Positions 1 to 7,187 are shown, counted from the first letter of the stretch. The stretch: DNA of 9,726 bases from an uncultured Opitutia bacterium (GCA_937899295.1 CALBPO010000234.1:1-9726); one strand, 5' to 3'. Numbers and translations: made by a program. The notes: generated by a model not told the origin, from the letters alone.

Positions 1-768
1 GATACAAGGCAAAAATTTGCTATTAGTTATATGTTAAATGATGACTTAACACTATACACAACTAGAGCTGCAGGATATAGACCAGGCGGAAACCAAGCAC
101 CATTACCTCCTTCATGTAGTAGTGATGAAACAATTGGTGACACTTGGGCTCCAAGATATAACTCTGATGATGCTGAAACTACCGAGTATGGTGTCAAAGC
201 AAGAGGCGATAATTATACTGCCAATGTGACTTATTTTAATGTCGATTGGGATGGTATTATTATTGAGGTAACTCCTGGTTGTGGATGGTCTTACAACTTT
301 AATGGTGGTAAAGCTAAAACATCAGGTTGGGAATATGAATTTACATATGAACTTACTGATGCATTATCATTTGACTTAGCTGGAAGCAATATGCGTGCTG
401 AAACATCAATTGATTTAGAGTCACTTGGAGCAGCTGCAGGAGATAGATTACCTAATACTGTTGAAAATCAATGGAATTTTGGTGCTACATATGAAACAGT
501 AATTTTAACTGTTCCATCTCAAGCGAGAGTTGATGTAAATTATTACGGAGATAGTTTTAATACTTTTGCTGAAGATCCTAATTCAAGTTCACCAGAATAC
601 ACTAAAGTGAACTTTAATCTGGGTATGGATATTAATGCTAATGCAAGATTACAACTATCTGTTGATAATCTATTTGATAAAGAGTATGTCTCGACAGCGT
701 TCGGACCAGACGGACTGTATCCTGGGGTCGGGCGTAGCGGCCGGGTAGGCTTACTCTGGAGATTTTAG
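1..768 (+). CDS. TonB-dependent outer-membrane receptor, C-terminal beta-barrel part (5' truncated by window edge)
   Basis: The frame is open from base 1, so the ATG at 31 is internal and the true start lies left of the window; 255 residues are visible. The segment has the usual features of the distal barrel of a TonB-dependent receptor: a GYRPGG strand near residue 25, alternating aromatic strands (VTYFNVDW), a DNLFDKEY block near the end, and a terminal strand finishing in Phe (LLWRF), the classic signal for barrel insertion. Cysteines near residues 39 and 94 could form an extracellular-loop disulphide. Such receptors import siderophores, haem, cobalamin or glycans using TonB-ExbBD energy; those genes are not in the window. 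The neighbouring Fur-family and FecCDE-type genes favour a metal chelate, but the ligand is unknown. GC is about 35% over bases 1-690, with AGA the main Arg codon, then about 60% over 691-768. This is a sharp break within one frame, suggesting recombination, transfer or an assembly chimera. Confidence 0.9.
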   Translation, partial: DTRQKFAISYMLNDDLTLYTTRAAGYRPGGNQAPLPPSCSSDETIGDTWAPRYNSDDAETTEYGVKARGDNYTANVTYFNVDWDGIIIEVTPGCGWSYNFNGGKAKTSGWEYEFTYELTDALSFDLAGSNMRAETSIDLESLGAAAGDRLPNTVENQWNFGATYETVILTVPSQARVDVNYYGDSFNTFAEDPNSSSPEYTKVNFNLGMDINANARLQLSVDNLFDKEYVSTAFGPDGLYPGVGRSGRVGLLWRF

Positions 769-774
769 ATAGCT

Positions 775-1140
775 ATGATTCAAACCCGTCAACGCGAAGT
801 TATTTTAGGCGTCCTGCATGTTGCAGGGCGACCTCTGACGCGTGCGGAGATTTTGAATTATGGCCGTCAACAAATTGATCGTCTTGGTTCGGCTACCGTG
901 GATCGGGCTATCCGCGAAATGACGGACGATTTTTGTATCATAGGTGTCGAGTTTCCCGGTCAACCAAAACGCTACGAGCTACCTGCAGAGTCCGAGCATC
1001 CGCACTTTATTTGCCGAGCATGCGAGCAAGTCTTCGACTTGCCGATTACGATGGAGTTGCCTAAAATTAAAGCGCCGAAAGGTTTCAAGGTTTTAGGTGG
1101 AGAGGTCATCTATTCGGGAACATGCCCGAACTGTAGCTAA
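775..1140 (+). CDS. Fur-family metalloregulator (Fur/Zur/PerR-like), short form
   Basis: This is a 121-residue cytoplasmic DNA-binding repressor of the ferric uptake regulator family, which normally binds operators as a metal-loaded dimer. Seen in the sequence: a winged helix over about residues 5-70, with TRQREVIL as first helix, a recognition helix SATVDRAIREMTDDF (39-53), and a wing ending in KRYEL. The metal segment follows, with His75 and His77, a CxxC at Cys80/Cys83 (HFICRACEQVFDL), and a second CxxC at Cys117/Cys120 at the very end; the two CxxC pairs fit the structural zinc site of the family. It is shorter than typical members (about 135-150), mostly at the N terminus. Which metal it senses cannot be read from sequence. 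The start is 6 bp after the receptor stop, implying co-transcription; a GGAGA lies about 12 bp upstream, further than ideal. Its normal GC contrasts with the AT-rich body of the receptor. Confidence 0.88.
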   Translation: MIQTRQREVILGVLHVAGRPLTRAEILNYGRQQIDRLGSATVDRAIREMTDDFCIIGVEFPGQPKRYELPAESEHPHFICRACEQVFDLPITMELPKIKAPKGFKVLGGEVIYSGTCPNCS

Positions 1141-1145
1141 TTCCT

Positions 1146-1218
1146 CCGAAGCGTGTTGCCAGTCAAATGACTGTGTTTTATAGACTGAAAGTTGAGAACG
1201 CTTGGTAGGCAAACACGC
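1146..1218. repeat. Nested and alternative inverted repeats between converging fur and ABC-ATPase genes
   Basis: GCGTGTTGCC at 1151-1160 is complementary to GGCAAACACGC at 1208-1218, apart from one extra A: 10 pairs enclosing 47 bases. A second pairing, CCGAAGCGT (1146-1154) with ACGCTTGG (1198-1205), gives 8 pairs with one bulge. It reuses bases 1151-1154, so the two stems exclude each other. Inside sits CAGTC/GACTG at 1160-1173, and a second GACTG at 1183-1187 could compete for the same CAGTC. The likeliest role is a two-sided terminator or barrier to read-through. A small palindromic mobile or REP-like element is also possible, but I see no target-site duplication. Confidence 0.55.
1160..1180 (+). 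terminator. Probable intrinsic terminator of the receptor-fur transcript
   Basis: The perfect hairpin CAGTC-AAAT-GACTG (1160-1173) is followed by TGTTTTA, 20 bp after the fur stop codon. The stem is short (5 bp) and the U-tract modest, so it may be weak alone. It lies inside the larger inverted repeat of 1151-1218. Confidence 0.45.
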
Positions 1219-1221
1219 ATT

Positions 1222-2235
1222 TTACTCCCGCCAATCCACTGAGCGTATCCACTCGATCAAGGATTCAATATTTTCAAAATTTTGAATGAGGCCGAATCGT
1301 TCGACCTCCCACACATCCTTATGAACTTTCAGAGAAAAGGCTGCCTTCCCATCATCTTCTGAAATTCCAAAGCCTAGTCGCTCCAATGCGCGCTGTGTCC
1401 ACACCCGCTCTATGCCTTCGCCTTCTAATCTCACCTTTAAGCACGCCACTGGGTGAGCAAGAAAGCTGCCTGAGTTAGCATCCCAGTCTAAATTCTCAGT
1501 AGCAAAAACTTCCGCAAATTGTCCGTTCAGTGCCAGTGCTTCGGGGGCACCTTCCAACAAGTTGCCTTCTGGCGTCATCAACCAGAGCCGGTCGGCAAAG
1601 CGAAGCGCTAGGTCTAGATCGTGAGTTGAAAGTAGTAATGCCAGATTTTCTTGATGTGCCAGATTACGCAGGATCGACATCAGCTCCACGCGCCGCGGCA
1701 GGTCAAGAAAGGCCGTTGGCTCGTCGAGCAGCATCAGTTTTGCCTCCTGCGCCAGCGCCCGTGCGATCGATATTTTCTGCCGTTCGCCGTCACTCAGTTC
1801 GGATACTTGGCGATTGGCTAGTGGCCTTGCGCCGACGGCGTCGATCGACCAATCGATTCGCTCACGATCTTGACCAGTCAGACCACCAAACCAACCTGAG
1901 TAGGGGTGTCGTCCGAGAGAGACTAGAGAGTAAGCGTCCATCATACCTGAGGGCATCGCTTCCGTCAGCACCACACTGACCGCTCGTGCGCGTTCACGTG
2001 GTGCGATGTCGCGCATTACTTTGCCTGAGAGTCTTAGCTCTCCCGCCAATGGTTTCTGCATTCCAGCCAGCGTTCTGATTAAAGTCGATTTACCAGCTCC
2101 GTTGGGGCCCAGTAAGCAGACGAACTCACCACCACGAAGCGAGCAGTCGAGCCCGCTAGCTACTATCGTCTCTCCCGCACTATGTTGATAGCCGATACTT
2201 AGCTGCTTTGCTGTGATTTTTACTTGCGCCCCCAT
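1222..2235 (-). CDS. ABC transporter ATP-binding protein, FecE/BtuD type with C-terminal extension
   Basis: This is the cytoplasmic ATPase driving a metal-chelate importer. In order: Walker [10 protein letters not shown] (43-51), Q-loop region SVVLTE (87-92), LGRHPY, signature LSDGE (147-151), Walker B LMLLDE (167-172), and H-loop STHD with His205. The Q-loop position carries Thr91 instead of Gln, and the signature is LSDGE instead of LSGGQ. Both variants, together with GRHPYxGWFG, recall FecE-like ATPases I associate with Bacteroidota and relatives, so they may be subfamily traits and not defects. At 337 residues it exceeds the usual 250-270. About 80 extra residues (from about 255) include a [10 protein letters not shown] segment; their role is unknown. 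The ATG is one base after the permease stop (TAA-G-ATG), so translational coupling is likely. The substrate (siderophore, haem or cobalamin) is not decidable from this gene. Confidence 0.93.
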   Translation of the reverse strand: MGAQVKITAKQLSIGYQHSAGETIVASGLDCSLRGGEFVCLLGPNGAGKSTLIRTLAGMQKPLAGELRLSGKVMRDIAPRERARAVSVVLTEAMPSGMMDAYSLVSLGRHPYSGWFGGLTGQDRERIDWSIDAVGARPLANRQVSELSDGERQKISIARALAQEAKLMLLDEPTAFLDLPRRVELMSILRNLAHQENLALLLSTHDLDLALRFADRLWLMTPEGNLLEGAPEALALNGQFAEVFATENLDWDANSGSFLAHPVACLKVRLEGEGIERVWTQRALERLGFGISEDDGKAAFSLKVHKDVWEVERFGLIQNFENIESLIEWIRSVDWRE

Positions 2236-2236
2236 C

Positions 2237-3289
2237 TTAGAAAAGTCGCTTCATTTTACCTTGTTTGACCAGCGCTGCTATGATCACGGGTGCACCGATG
2301 AGCGCCGTGATTGCATTCAGAGGCAAGACCACGTCGAGGCCTGGACCACGTGCTACAAAGTCGGCCGAGACTGAGAGAAGGGCACCGACTAGAATGGAAG
2401 CAGGGATCAGCACTTGGTGATTATTGGTCTGGAATAGATAGCGGCTGAGGTGTGGCGCAGCGATACCGAGAAAACCGATCGGTCCACAGAAGCCCGTTAC
2501 TGTGCCTGCCAGTAGGGATGCGCCGAGTAGCACGAAGAAGCGCACTTGTTTCGTCCGCGTGCCCACGCTCTCTGCGTAGCGATCGCCCAATAGGAGTGCG
2601 TCGAGCGGCTTCATAAATAAAGAGCTGAGGACTATGCCACCTAGAATCGCGGGTGCGAAGTAGCGCATCTGCGACCAGCTTACATTGCCATAGTCGCCAA
2701 AAGACCAATTGATGAAGGACTGCAAGCGCTCCGCCATGCTGAAAAACATGAGTATGCTGACTAGAGCCCCGATTGTGTAGCTAATCATTAGGCCAATGAT
2801 CAGCACAGACATGATGTCCACCCTGCGTGAAAGTAGGAGCACGATAAAGAGCGTTACCGCCGCGCCGCCACTCGAGGCGAATATCAAGAGCATCTGCCCC
2901 GAGCCAGCGAGGCCGTCGGTTAAGCTCAAGCCAATTGGACCTATTGCGAGTAGCACGATGGCCACTCCTAAGCTGGCGCCTGAGTTGACCCCCAACACAA
3001 AGGGGTCAGCCAAGGGATTTCGAAAGACCGTCTGCATTAAAAGTCCGGCCGTGCCGAGGGCTGCACCAGAGAGCAAGGCGGTGAGCACCTGTGGTAGCCG
3101 AAAATCGAGGATGATTTGACGGTGCACTGCATTGGCATCGCCATGGCCGAGTAGAGTCTGCAGCACCTCGCTCAGCGAGAAGTTCACACTACCCAAGCAG
3201 ATGCTCAGTAGGAACATGGCAAAGGTCGCCACCGCAATAAGGGCAAAGCCCCCAAGCCTCTGGGAAGTCGCTGTTTTTATCTGTGTCAC
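2237..3289 (-). CDS. FecCD-family ABC transporter permease (iron-siderophore/haem/cobalamin)
   Basis: This is the inner-membrane permease subunit, which normally works as a dimer of about ten helices per chain with the neighbouring ATPase and a periplasmic binding protein. Family marks: [16 protein letters not shown] (64-79), [19 protein letters not shown] (86-104), the coupling-helix region [15 protein letters not shown] (269-283), and [13 protein letters not shown] (323-335) near the C terminus. Length (350) is typical. The start codon is GTG: going upstream in frame there is no ATG before a stop at 3347-3349, and the first membrane segment begins near residue 13, so this start fits. No Shine-Dalgarno is visible. 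The gene lies 63 bp after the binding-protein gene and one base before the ATPase gene. As the only permease gene in the operon, it most likely homodimerises, as in BtuC. Confidence 0.95.
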   Translation of the reverse strand: MTQIKTATSQRLGGFALIAVATFAMFLLSICLGSVNFSLSEVLQTLLGHGDANAVHRQIILDFRLPQVLTALLSGAALGTAGLLMQTVFRNPLADPFVLGVNSGASLGVAIVLLAIGPIGLSLTDGLAGSGQMLLIFASSGGAAVTLFIVLLLSRRVDIMSVLIIGLMISYTIGALVSILMFFSMAERLQSFINWSFGDYGNVSWSQMRYFAPAILGGIVLSSLFMKPLDALLLGDRYAESVGTRTKQVRFFVLLGASLLAGTVTGFCGPIGFLGIAAPHLSRYLFQTNNHQVLIPASILVGALLSVSADFVARGPGLDVVLPLNAITALIGAPVIIAALVKQGKMKRLF

Positions 3290-3291
3290 GA

Positions 3292-3336
3292 TAGTTGGCG
3301 GAATGCTTACAATCTGATACCAAGGTGCTAGTTGGC
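3292..3336. repeat. Direct repeat TAGTTGGC in the gap between binding-protein and permease genes
   Basis: TAGTTGGC occurs at 3292-3299 and again at 3329-3336, 37 bp apart (about 3.5 helical turns), each followed shortly by AATG. The second copy runs into the 8-bp palindrome TTGGCCAA (3332-3339). The first copy ends 2 bp from the permease GTG. This could be a regulator-binding pair or chance; no known operator is recognised. Confidence 0.3.
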
Positions 3337-3352
3337 CAATGAAAACTCACAT

Positions 3353-4489
3353 TTATTGCAAATTCTCGTAGTAAATGAGCTCGTGTTCTGGCAGTAGGTC
3401 GGGGTGGAAAATTTTAATGAGGTCGGCTAAGACTTCTTCGGGGTGGACGATGCCGCGTTCCCAAATGTTGTTGCCACCGTTTTTGCTAACTTGGCGGGTG
3501 TTATTAAATACTTGGCTGATCTGCGCAGCACCAAATTTAGCGAAGCGCGGGTCGGCGTTGAAGAGCTCGCTGAGGCTACGGTAGTGGCTGGGGTGAATCC
3601 AGTAGTCGGCTTCTGCGGCTCTGAGGAAAACGCGTTCGGTATCGAGCGGAAGGCTGCCTCGGCTAGGATCATCTGCCCAGAGATAGTGAGCACCCGCATC
3701 CTGGATCGCCCGAGCAATAAAGCTATCGCCCCCCGGCACATACCATGATCCAGAGTAGGGAGCCCCGCAAAATACACTGGGTCGTTCGTTGATGCCTTTG
3801 GTTTTGTCTACTAGCCTGGTATACTGAGCTTTGATCGTGTTGAAGATCTCGTTACTGCGATCCTCGCTTTCGAAGAACGCTGCAATGAATTTTAGCCACT
3901 CAGCACGAGCGAGTGGATGGTGCTCCATATAGTCCGCAGTTAAAACGACGGGCAGGCCAGCACGTTGCAGTTGTGGGGAAACGTCCAGCTGCCCCTCGCC
4001 GATGTTTGTAGTGAGTATTAAATCTGGTTGAAGCAGAAGGAGTCGCTCGATGTTTAGCTTTTGCCCCGATTGGATGTGTTGAATGTCGCCCGATTCGACG
4101 CCATGGATGACTTTTGGGTGGTTAATGTAGCTTGCGCTTGCTGCACCGCAGATCTGATCGAGCTGACCGAGGGCGTCTAGGTAGCCGACATAGACGGTTT
4201 CCATTATGACTACTCGCTGCACCGGTGTGCGAATGACGATCACATCTCGAGGTAAGTCATCAGGTAATGTAGCCCTATGAGGTATTAGAGCGTAGCGATA
4301 TACACTTCTTGCACTTCGGTAGGCATTACTGACGGTTAAAAGCTTATAGTCCGCATATTCTTCGATTGTAAAGTTTTTGGCATAGTCGAGTTTGCACGCT
4401 AGGGACCCATCGGCATGAGCCACTAGCGTATGAATGCATGACAGAAGCAAGAAGGTGGCAAAGCTGCGTATTTTTTTACTTACAAGCAT
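3353..4489 (-). CDS. Periplasmic metal-chelate-binding protein of ABC importer (helical-backbone, FepB/BtuF-like)
   Basis: This 378-residue exported binding protein delivers a chelate to the FecCD permease. A signal peptide is clear: basic MLVSKKIRS, hydrophobic FATFLLLSC, and a signal peptidase I site after AHA (24-26). The LLLSC at 14-18 resembles a weak lipobox, so a lipoprotein is a less likely alternative. The mature part begins YAKNFTIEEY. Its helical-backbone fold shows in RVVIMETVYVGYLDALGQLDQ (first lobe), NIERLLLLQPDLILTT (146-161), the long linking helix around PLARAEWLKFIAAFF (192-206), and the second lobe with GSWYVPGGDSF (247-257), GSLPLD and ADYWIHP (294-300). The layout resembles the larger Bacteroidota-type binding proteins. 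It is the first gene of the operon, with its start 26 bp from the divergent 77-residue gene, so its promoter must overlap the neighbouring coding sequence. No Fur box or cobalamin riboswitch is visible upstream. Ligand unknown. Confidence 0.9.
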   Translation of the reverse strand: MLVSKKIRSFATFLLLSCIHTLVAHADGSLACKLDYAKNFTIEEYADYKLLTVSNAYRSARSVYRYALIPHRATLPDDLPRDVIVIRTPVQRVVIMETVYVGYLDALGQLDQICGAASASYINHPKVIHGVESGDIQHIQSGQKLNIERLLLLQPDLILTTNIGEGQLDVSPQLQRAGLPVVLTADYMEHHPLARAEWLKFIAAFFESEDRSNEIFNTIKAQYTRLVDKTKGINERPSVFCGAPYSGSWYVPGGDSFIARAIQDAGAHYLWADDPSRGSLPLDTERVFLRAAEADYWIHPSHYRSLSELFNADPRFAKFGAAQISQVFNNTRQVSKNGGNNIWERGIVHPEEVLADLIKIFHPDLLPEHELIYYENLQ

Positions 4490-4515
4490 ATCGGAGGGGG
4501 TTTCTATCTTTTGAC

Positions 4516-4749
4516 ATGACGTCCGAGGAAAAAGACTTAATCAACCAAATCCGTTCAGAAGATGCTGAATTGAGGAGCCGCGAAAATGCGCTTAGCCGCC
4601 TTGGTGAGATTCTAGAGGAGAACTTTATCCTCGATCTCTTACCATCTCGGGCAGTGATTCAAGTCTTAGAAAAAATCGCTTCCAGTAGAGCCACTCCTGG
4701 CAGCTTAAAGCGAAAAGCTAATGCATTAGTCCAGACATATAAGATTTAA
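4516..4749 (+). CDS. Hypothetical 77-residue charged helical protein, upstream of dus
   Basis: I do not recognise this family. The protein is short, rich in Glu/Arg/Lys/Leu and probably all-helical, with no cysteine, no signal peptide and no membrane segment. An acidic amphipathic N-terminal half ([20 protein letters not shown]) is followed by a hydrophobic stretch ([20 protein letters not shown]) and a basic tail. I chose the ATG at 4516: the longer in-frame ATG at 4438 would run antisense through the signal-peptide codons of the divergent gene. A strong GGAGG lies at 4493-4497, but 18 bp from the ATG, too far to be a normal ribosome site. The stop is 4 bp before the dus ATG, so the two are very likely co-transcribed. 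This hints at a link to tRNA or RNA biology by association only. Codon use resembles the neighbours and the frame is uninterrupted, supporting a real gene. Confidence 0.65.
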   Translation: MTSEEKDLINQIRSEDAELRSRENALSRLGEILEENFILDLLPSRAVIQVLEKIASSRATPGSLKRKANALVQTYKI

Positions 4750-4753
4750 GACA

Positions 4754-5743
4754 ATGTTACCTTGGTTCCAAAACGGGCAATTCCCGCTCTACCTTGCCCC
4801 GATGGCGCGCTTTACCGATATCGTTTTTCGCGAGTTCTGCAAAGAGCAGGGCGCGGATGTCATGGTAACAGAGTTTGTTCAAGCAGATGCGCTAACGCGC
4901 GAGGATCCTAAGCTCTGGGAGACGGTCGATTTCACCGAGGCGCAGCGTCCGATGGGGGTGCAAATCTTCGGCTCCAATCCTGAGTCAATGGCCAATGCCG
5001 CGCGGATGTTAACAGATCGCTTACGGCCAGACTTTATCGACATCAACTTCGGTTGCCCCGCTGACCGTGTAATTTGCATGGATGCTGGATCTTCGATGCT
5101 ACGAAACCCAGAGAGACTCGGCCAAGTCACATCTGCCGTGGTTAAGGCTGTGCCCCAAACACCTGTCACGGTAAAGATCCGAACAGGGTGGGATGATGAT
5201 AATATTGTGGCGAAAGAAGTGGGTCGCATAGCTGAAGGTGAAGGGGCGCAAGCTTTGGCTATCCATGGTCGCACAAAAGAACAGGGATATCGTGGTGACG
5301 CTAACTGGCCTATCATAGCTGAGGTGGCCAATGAGTTAACGATCCCCGTGATCGGTAACGGCAATATTACTTGTGCAGCTGACGTGATTCGTATACGCGA
5401 GCAGACTAACTGCGCTGGCTTAATGATTGGTCGTGCCGCCTTAGGTTACCCGTGGATTTTTCGTGATATTAAGCACTATCTCAAATATGGCGAAGTGCCC
5501 GAACCACCAAGTATCGCTGAGCGCTGGGAGACGATTATCGAATATACGCGCAGAATTATGGCACGGCCTTTTCGCGAGAAAAAACATGGCGACCTCCGCT
5601 GGATGCGCCCAAAGTTTATTGCACTAACTAAAGGGATGGAGGGCTCACGTAAAATTCGCGGTTCGCTCGGTCAGGTCAACCAGATCGATGACCTTGAACG
5701 TGTTGCGCATGCTCACATCGCACAATATGGGCTTGTCAGTTGA
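4754..5743 (+). CDS. dus: tRNA-dihydrouridine synthase (DusB/NifR3-like)
   Basis: This FMN- and NADPH-dependent enzyme reduces specific uridines in the D-loop of tRNA to dihydrouridine. It has a TIM barrel with all main Dus marks: FMN-binding APMARFTD (15-22; the more usual form is APMAGxTD), DINFGCP with catalytic Cys101, KIRTGW with Lys141 and Arg143, [13 protein letters not shown] with His171 and Arg173, GNGNI (201-205) and [13 protein letters not shown] (224-236) for FMN phosphate binding. A C-terminal helical tRNA-binding domain follows. Length (329) is typical for DusB-like proteins. I use dus and not dusB because position specificity cannot be read from sequence. It follows the 77-residue gene by 4 bp and has no Shine-Dalgarno of its own, consistent with coupling. 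Substitution of Ala-Gly by Ala-Arg in the first motif is mild and probably lineage-specific. Confidence 0.95.
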   Translation: MLPWFQNGQFPLYLAPMARFTDIVFREFCKEQGADVMVTEFVQADALTREDPKLWETVDFTEAQRPMGVQIFGSNPESMANAARMLTDRLRPDFIDINFGCPADRVICMDAGSSMLRNPERLGQVTSAVVKAVPQTPVTVKIRTGWDDDNIVAKEVGRIAEGEGAQALAIHGRTKEQGYRGDANWPIIAEVANELTIPVIGNGNITCAADVIRIREQTNCAGLMIGRAALGYPWIFRDIKHYLKYGEVPEPPSIAERWETIIEYTRRIMARPFREKKHGDLRWMRPKFIALTKGMEGSRKIRGSLGQVNQIDDLERVAHAHIAQYGLVS

Positions 5744-5767
5744 TACTTGTTTGCTGGAAGCTAAGCG

Positions 5768-5823
5768 TTGAACATTTGCTCTATTTTATAAGCGCTTTTT
5801 GTTTCACTTAAAATTATAAATAT
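5768..5823 (+). promoter_or_regulatory. AT-rich leader with weak promoter-like elements ahead of the phosphatase gene
   Basis: The 99-bp gap between dus and the phosphatase gene is more AT-rich than its surroundings. It holds a TATAAA at 5815-5820, suitably placed about 20 bp before the ATG, but with no good -35 box 17 bp upstream; TTGAAC at 5768-5773 is too far from it. A very short leader is implied if it is used. Evidence is weak. Confidence 0.22.
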
Positions 5824-5842
5824 CCAGTTAATAACCCCTCTT

Positions 5843-6310
5843 ATGCACCGCATCCTCTTCCTCTGTATGGGCAATATTTGTCGTTCTCCTGCGGGCCATT
5901 GTGTATTGCAACATTTGGTCGATCAAGCGGGACTCAGCGATCAATTCGAAATTGAGTCAGCTGGAACAATTGGTTTTCACCATGGTTCGCCACCGGATAG
6001 TCGCATGCAAGAGGTAATGCGTGAGCGAGGAATCCCCGTAATCGGTAGTTCGCAACAATTAGAGAGCGCAGATCTAGATCACTACGATCTGATCCTCGCG
6101 ATGGATCAAGATAACCTCTCTGGTGCGCGCAGTCTGGATCACAAGGGACAATATTCAGACAAGATTAAACTCTTCTGCGATTATTGCACTGAGCACGACG
6201 AAACTGAAGTACCCGATCCCTATTACGGCGGTGATCGCGGCTTCGACCACGTCATGGACCTGATTGAAGACGGTTGTCAGCATTTACTCAAGGAACTCAG
6301 AGCAGGGTAG
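5843..6310 (+). CDS. Low-molecular-weight protein-tyrosine phosphatase
   Basis: This 155-residue cytosolic phosphatase uses a cysteinyl-phosphate intermediate. The P-loop at the N terminus is complete: Cys8-Met-Gly-Asn-Ile-Cys-Arg14-Ser15, matching C-x5-R-S, preceded by the usual beta strand RILFLC. A second cysteine at position 13 in the loop is common in this family and can form a protective disulphide with the nucleophile. The general-acid loop is present as VPDPYYGG with Asp125, and the aromatic pair Tyr127/Tyr128 follows it as in eukaryotic-type members. The SAG motif at 39-41 and length are typical. Arsenate reductases share the fold, but the DPYY loop points to phosphatase. No kinase or exopolysaccharide gene is adjacent, so the substrate is unknown. 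The ATG has no Shine-Dalgarno. It converges on hisF. Confidence 0.93.
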   Translation: MHRILFLCMGNICRSPAGHCVLQHLVDQAGLSDQFEIESAGTIGFHHGSPPDSRMQEVMRERGIPVIGSSQQLESADLDHYDLILAMDQDNLSGARSLDHKGQYSDKIKLFCDYCTEHDETEVPDPYYGGDRGFDHVMDLIEDGCQHLLKELRAG

Positions 6311-6334
6311 TCATTAGGTGTTCAGAGCATCACG

Positions 6335-6353
6335 GCTTGTATTTTAAACAAGC
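6335..6353. terminator. Hairpin between converging phosphatase and hisF genes
   Basis: GCTTGT (6335-6340) and ACAAGC (6348-6353) form a perfect 6-bp stem with a 7-base AT loop, in the 55-bp gap between the two stop codons. Neither side has a proper T-run, so it is only a plausible shared transcription end point. Confidence 0.3.
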
Positions 6354-6365
6354 TTCGTATGGGAG

Positions 6366-7130
6366 CTACAGCCTGACGGGTAAACCTTTGGATTTCAGAT
6401 GTTCTTTCGCTTGTTTTATTGTAAAGGTCCCGAAGTGAAAAATAGAGGCGGCTAGCACGGCGCTAGTTTTACCATCGCTTATGGCCTTGGCTAGGTGATC
6501 AAGTGTGCCAGCACCGCCGGAAGCGATGACAGGGACTTCGACGGCTTCACTGACAGCTCGGTTGAGTGCATTGTCAAAACCACCTTTTGTGCCATCACAA
6601 TCCATGCTGGTGAGGAGGATTTCTCCCGCTCCGAGTGAGACAACTTTTTTTGCCCATTCGACGGCGTCGAGTTCGGTTTCTTTACGGCCTCCGTGTGTGT
6701 AAACTTTCCACTTCCCATCCTGTTTGGGCACGCGTTTGGCGTCGATCGCGACAACGATACACTGGTTGCCAAAGCGAGAAGCAGACTCCTTGATTAGGTC
6801 GGGATTGAGGATTGCGGCAGTGTTGAGGCTGACTTTGTCAGCTCCTGCGTTGAGCATGTCGCGGATGTTTTCCACGCTTCGCAGGCCGCCACCAACCGTG
6901 AGCGGCATGAAGCACTCAGAGGCGGTGCGTTCGACAACATCGATCATAGTACTGCGTTCGTCGCTGGAGGCGGTGATGTCGAGAAAAACAAGTTCATCGG
7001 CACCCTGTTGCTCGTAGGCCTTGGCTTGTTCGACGGGGTCGCCCGCATCAATCAGGTTGACGAAGTTCACACCTTTGACCACACGTCCTTCATGGACGTC
7101 TAGGCAAGGGATGATACGGACGGATAACAC
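6366..7130 (-). CDS. hisF: Imidazole glycerol phosphate synthase, cyclase subunit HisF
   Basis: HisF uses ammonia supplied by the glutaminase HisH to convert PRFAR to imidazole glycerol phosphate and AICAR, in histidine biosynthesis with a link to purines. The 254-residue TIM barrel is complete. Catalytic Asp11 (IIPCLDV) and Asp130 (VVAIDAKR) fall at exactly the numbering of the well-studied Thermotoga enzyme, which confirms the start. Phosphate-binding loops are GGGLRS (80-85) with DKVSLNT, and [18 protein letters not shown] (175-186) is the usual SxDxDGTKxG loop. The start codon is GTG; no ATG exists upstream in frame and no Shine-Dalgarno is seen. HisH and other his genes are absent from the window, so hisF stands alone here, as is common outside enterobacteria. 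The 82-bp gap upstream contains a hairpin and AT-rich sequence. Confidence 0.98.
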   Translation of the reverse strand: MLSVRIIPCLDVHEGRVVKGVNFVNLIDAGDPVEQAKAYEQQGADELVFLDITASSDERSTMIDVVERTASECFMPLTVGGGLRSVENIRDMLNAGADKVSLNTAAILNPDLIKESASRFGNQCIVVAIDAKRVPKQDGKWKVYTHGGRKETELDAVEWAKKVVSLGAGEILLTSMDCDGTKGGFDNALNRAVSEAVEVPVIASGGAGTLDHLAKAISDGKTSAVLAASIFHFGTFTIKQAKEHLKSKGLPVRL

Positions 7131-7164
7131 TATACTGAGAATTAAAAAATTAGAGATTGATAAG

Positions 7165-7187
7165 AAGGAATATGGTTCTGATTCCTT
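7165..7187 (-). terminator. Perfect inverted repeat between the 591-residue gene and hisF
   Basis: AAGGAAT (7165-7171) and ATTCCTT (7181-7187) are perfectly complementary over 7 bp with a 9-base loop. Read on the minus strand, the hairpin comes 25 bp after the stop of the 591-residue gene and is followed by CTTATC, so it could be a weak terminator. It also lies 35 bp upstream of the hisF GTG and might act as an operator or leader element for hisF. Only 2 of 7 pairs are G-C. Confidence 0.35.

Noticed and set aside
661..682. GATAATCTATTTGATAA resembling a Fur box inside the receptor gene
   Set aside because: It simply encodes DNLFDK with AT-rich codons; the gene is already well into its 3' end.
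3443..3748. Plus-strand open frame inside the binding-protein gene, and similar long open frames within the ATPase, permease, dus, hisF and 591-residue genes
   Set aside because: They overlap strongly supported genes on the other strand and show low-complexity, domain-free translations typical of shadow frames.
4438..4515. Longer N terminus for the 77-residue gene from the ATG at 4438
   Set aside because: It would read antisense through the signal-peptide codons of the well-supported binding protein, and the extra residues do not look like the rest of the protein.
4511..4539. TTGACA at 4511-4516 as a -35 box
   Set aside because: It overlaps the chosen ATG, and the bases 17 bp downstream (GACTTA) are not a -10; transcription from there would remove the start codon.
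5763..5801. AAGCG...CGCTTTTTG as a terminator after dus
   Set aside because: Only a 5-bp stem with a 25-base loop; the T-run may be coincidental in this AT-rich gap.
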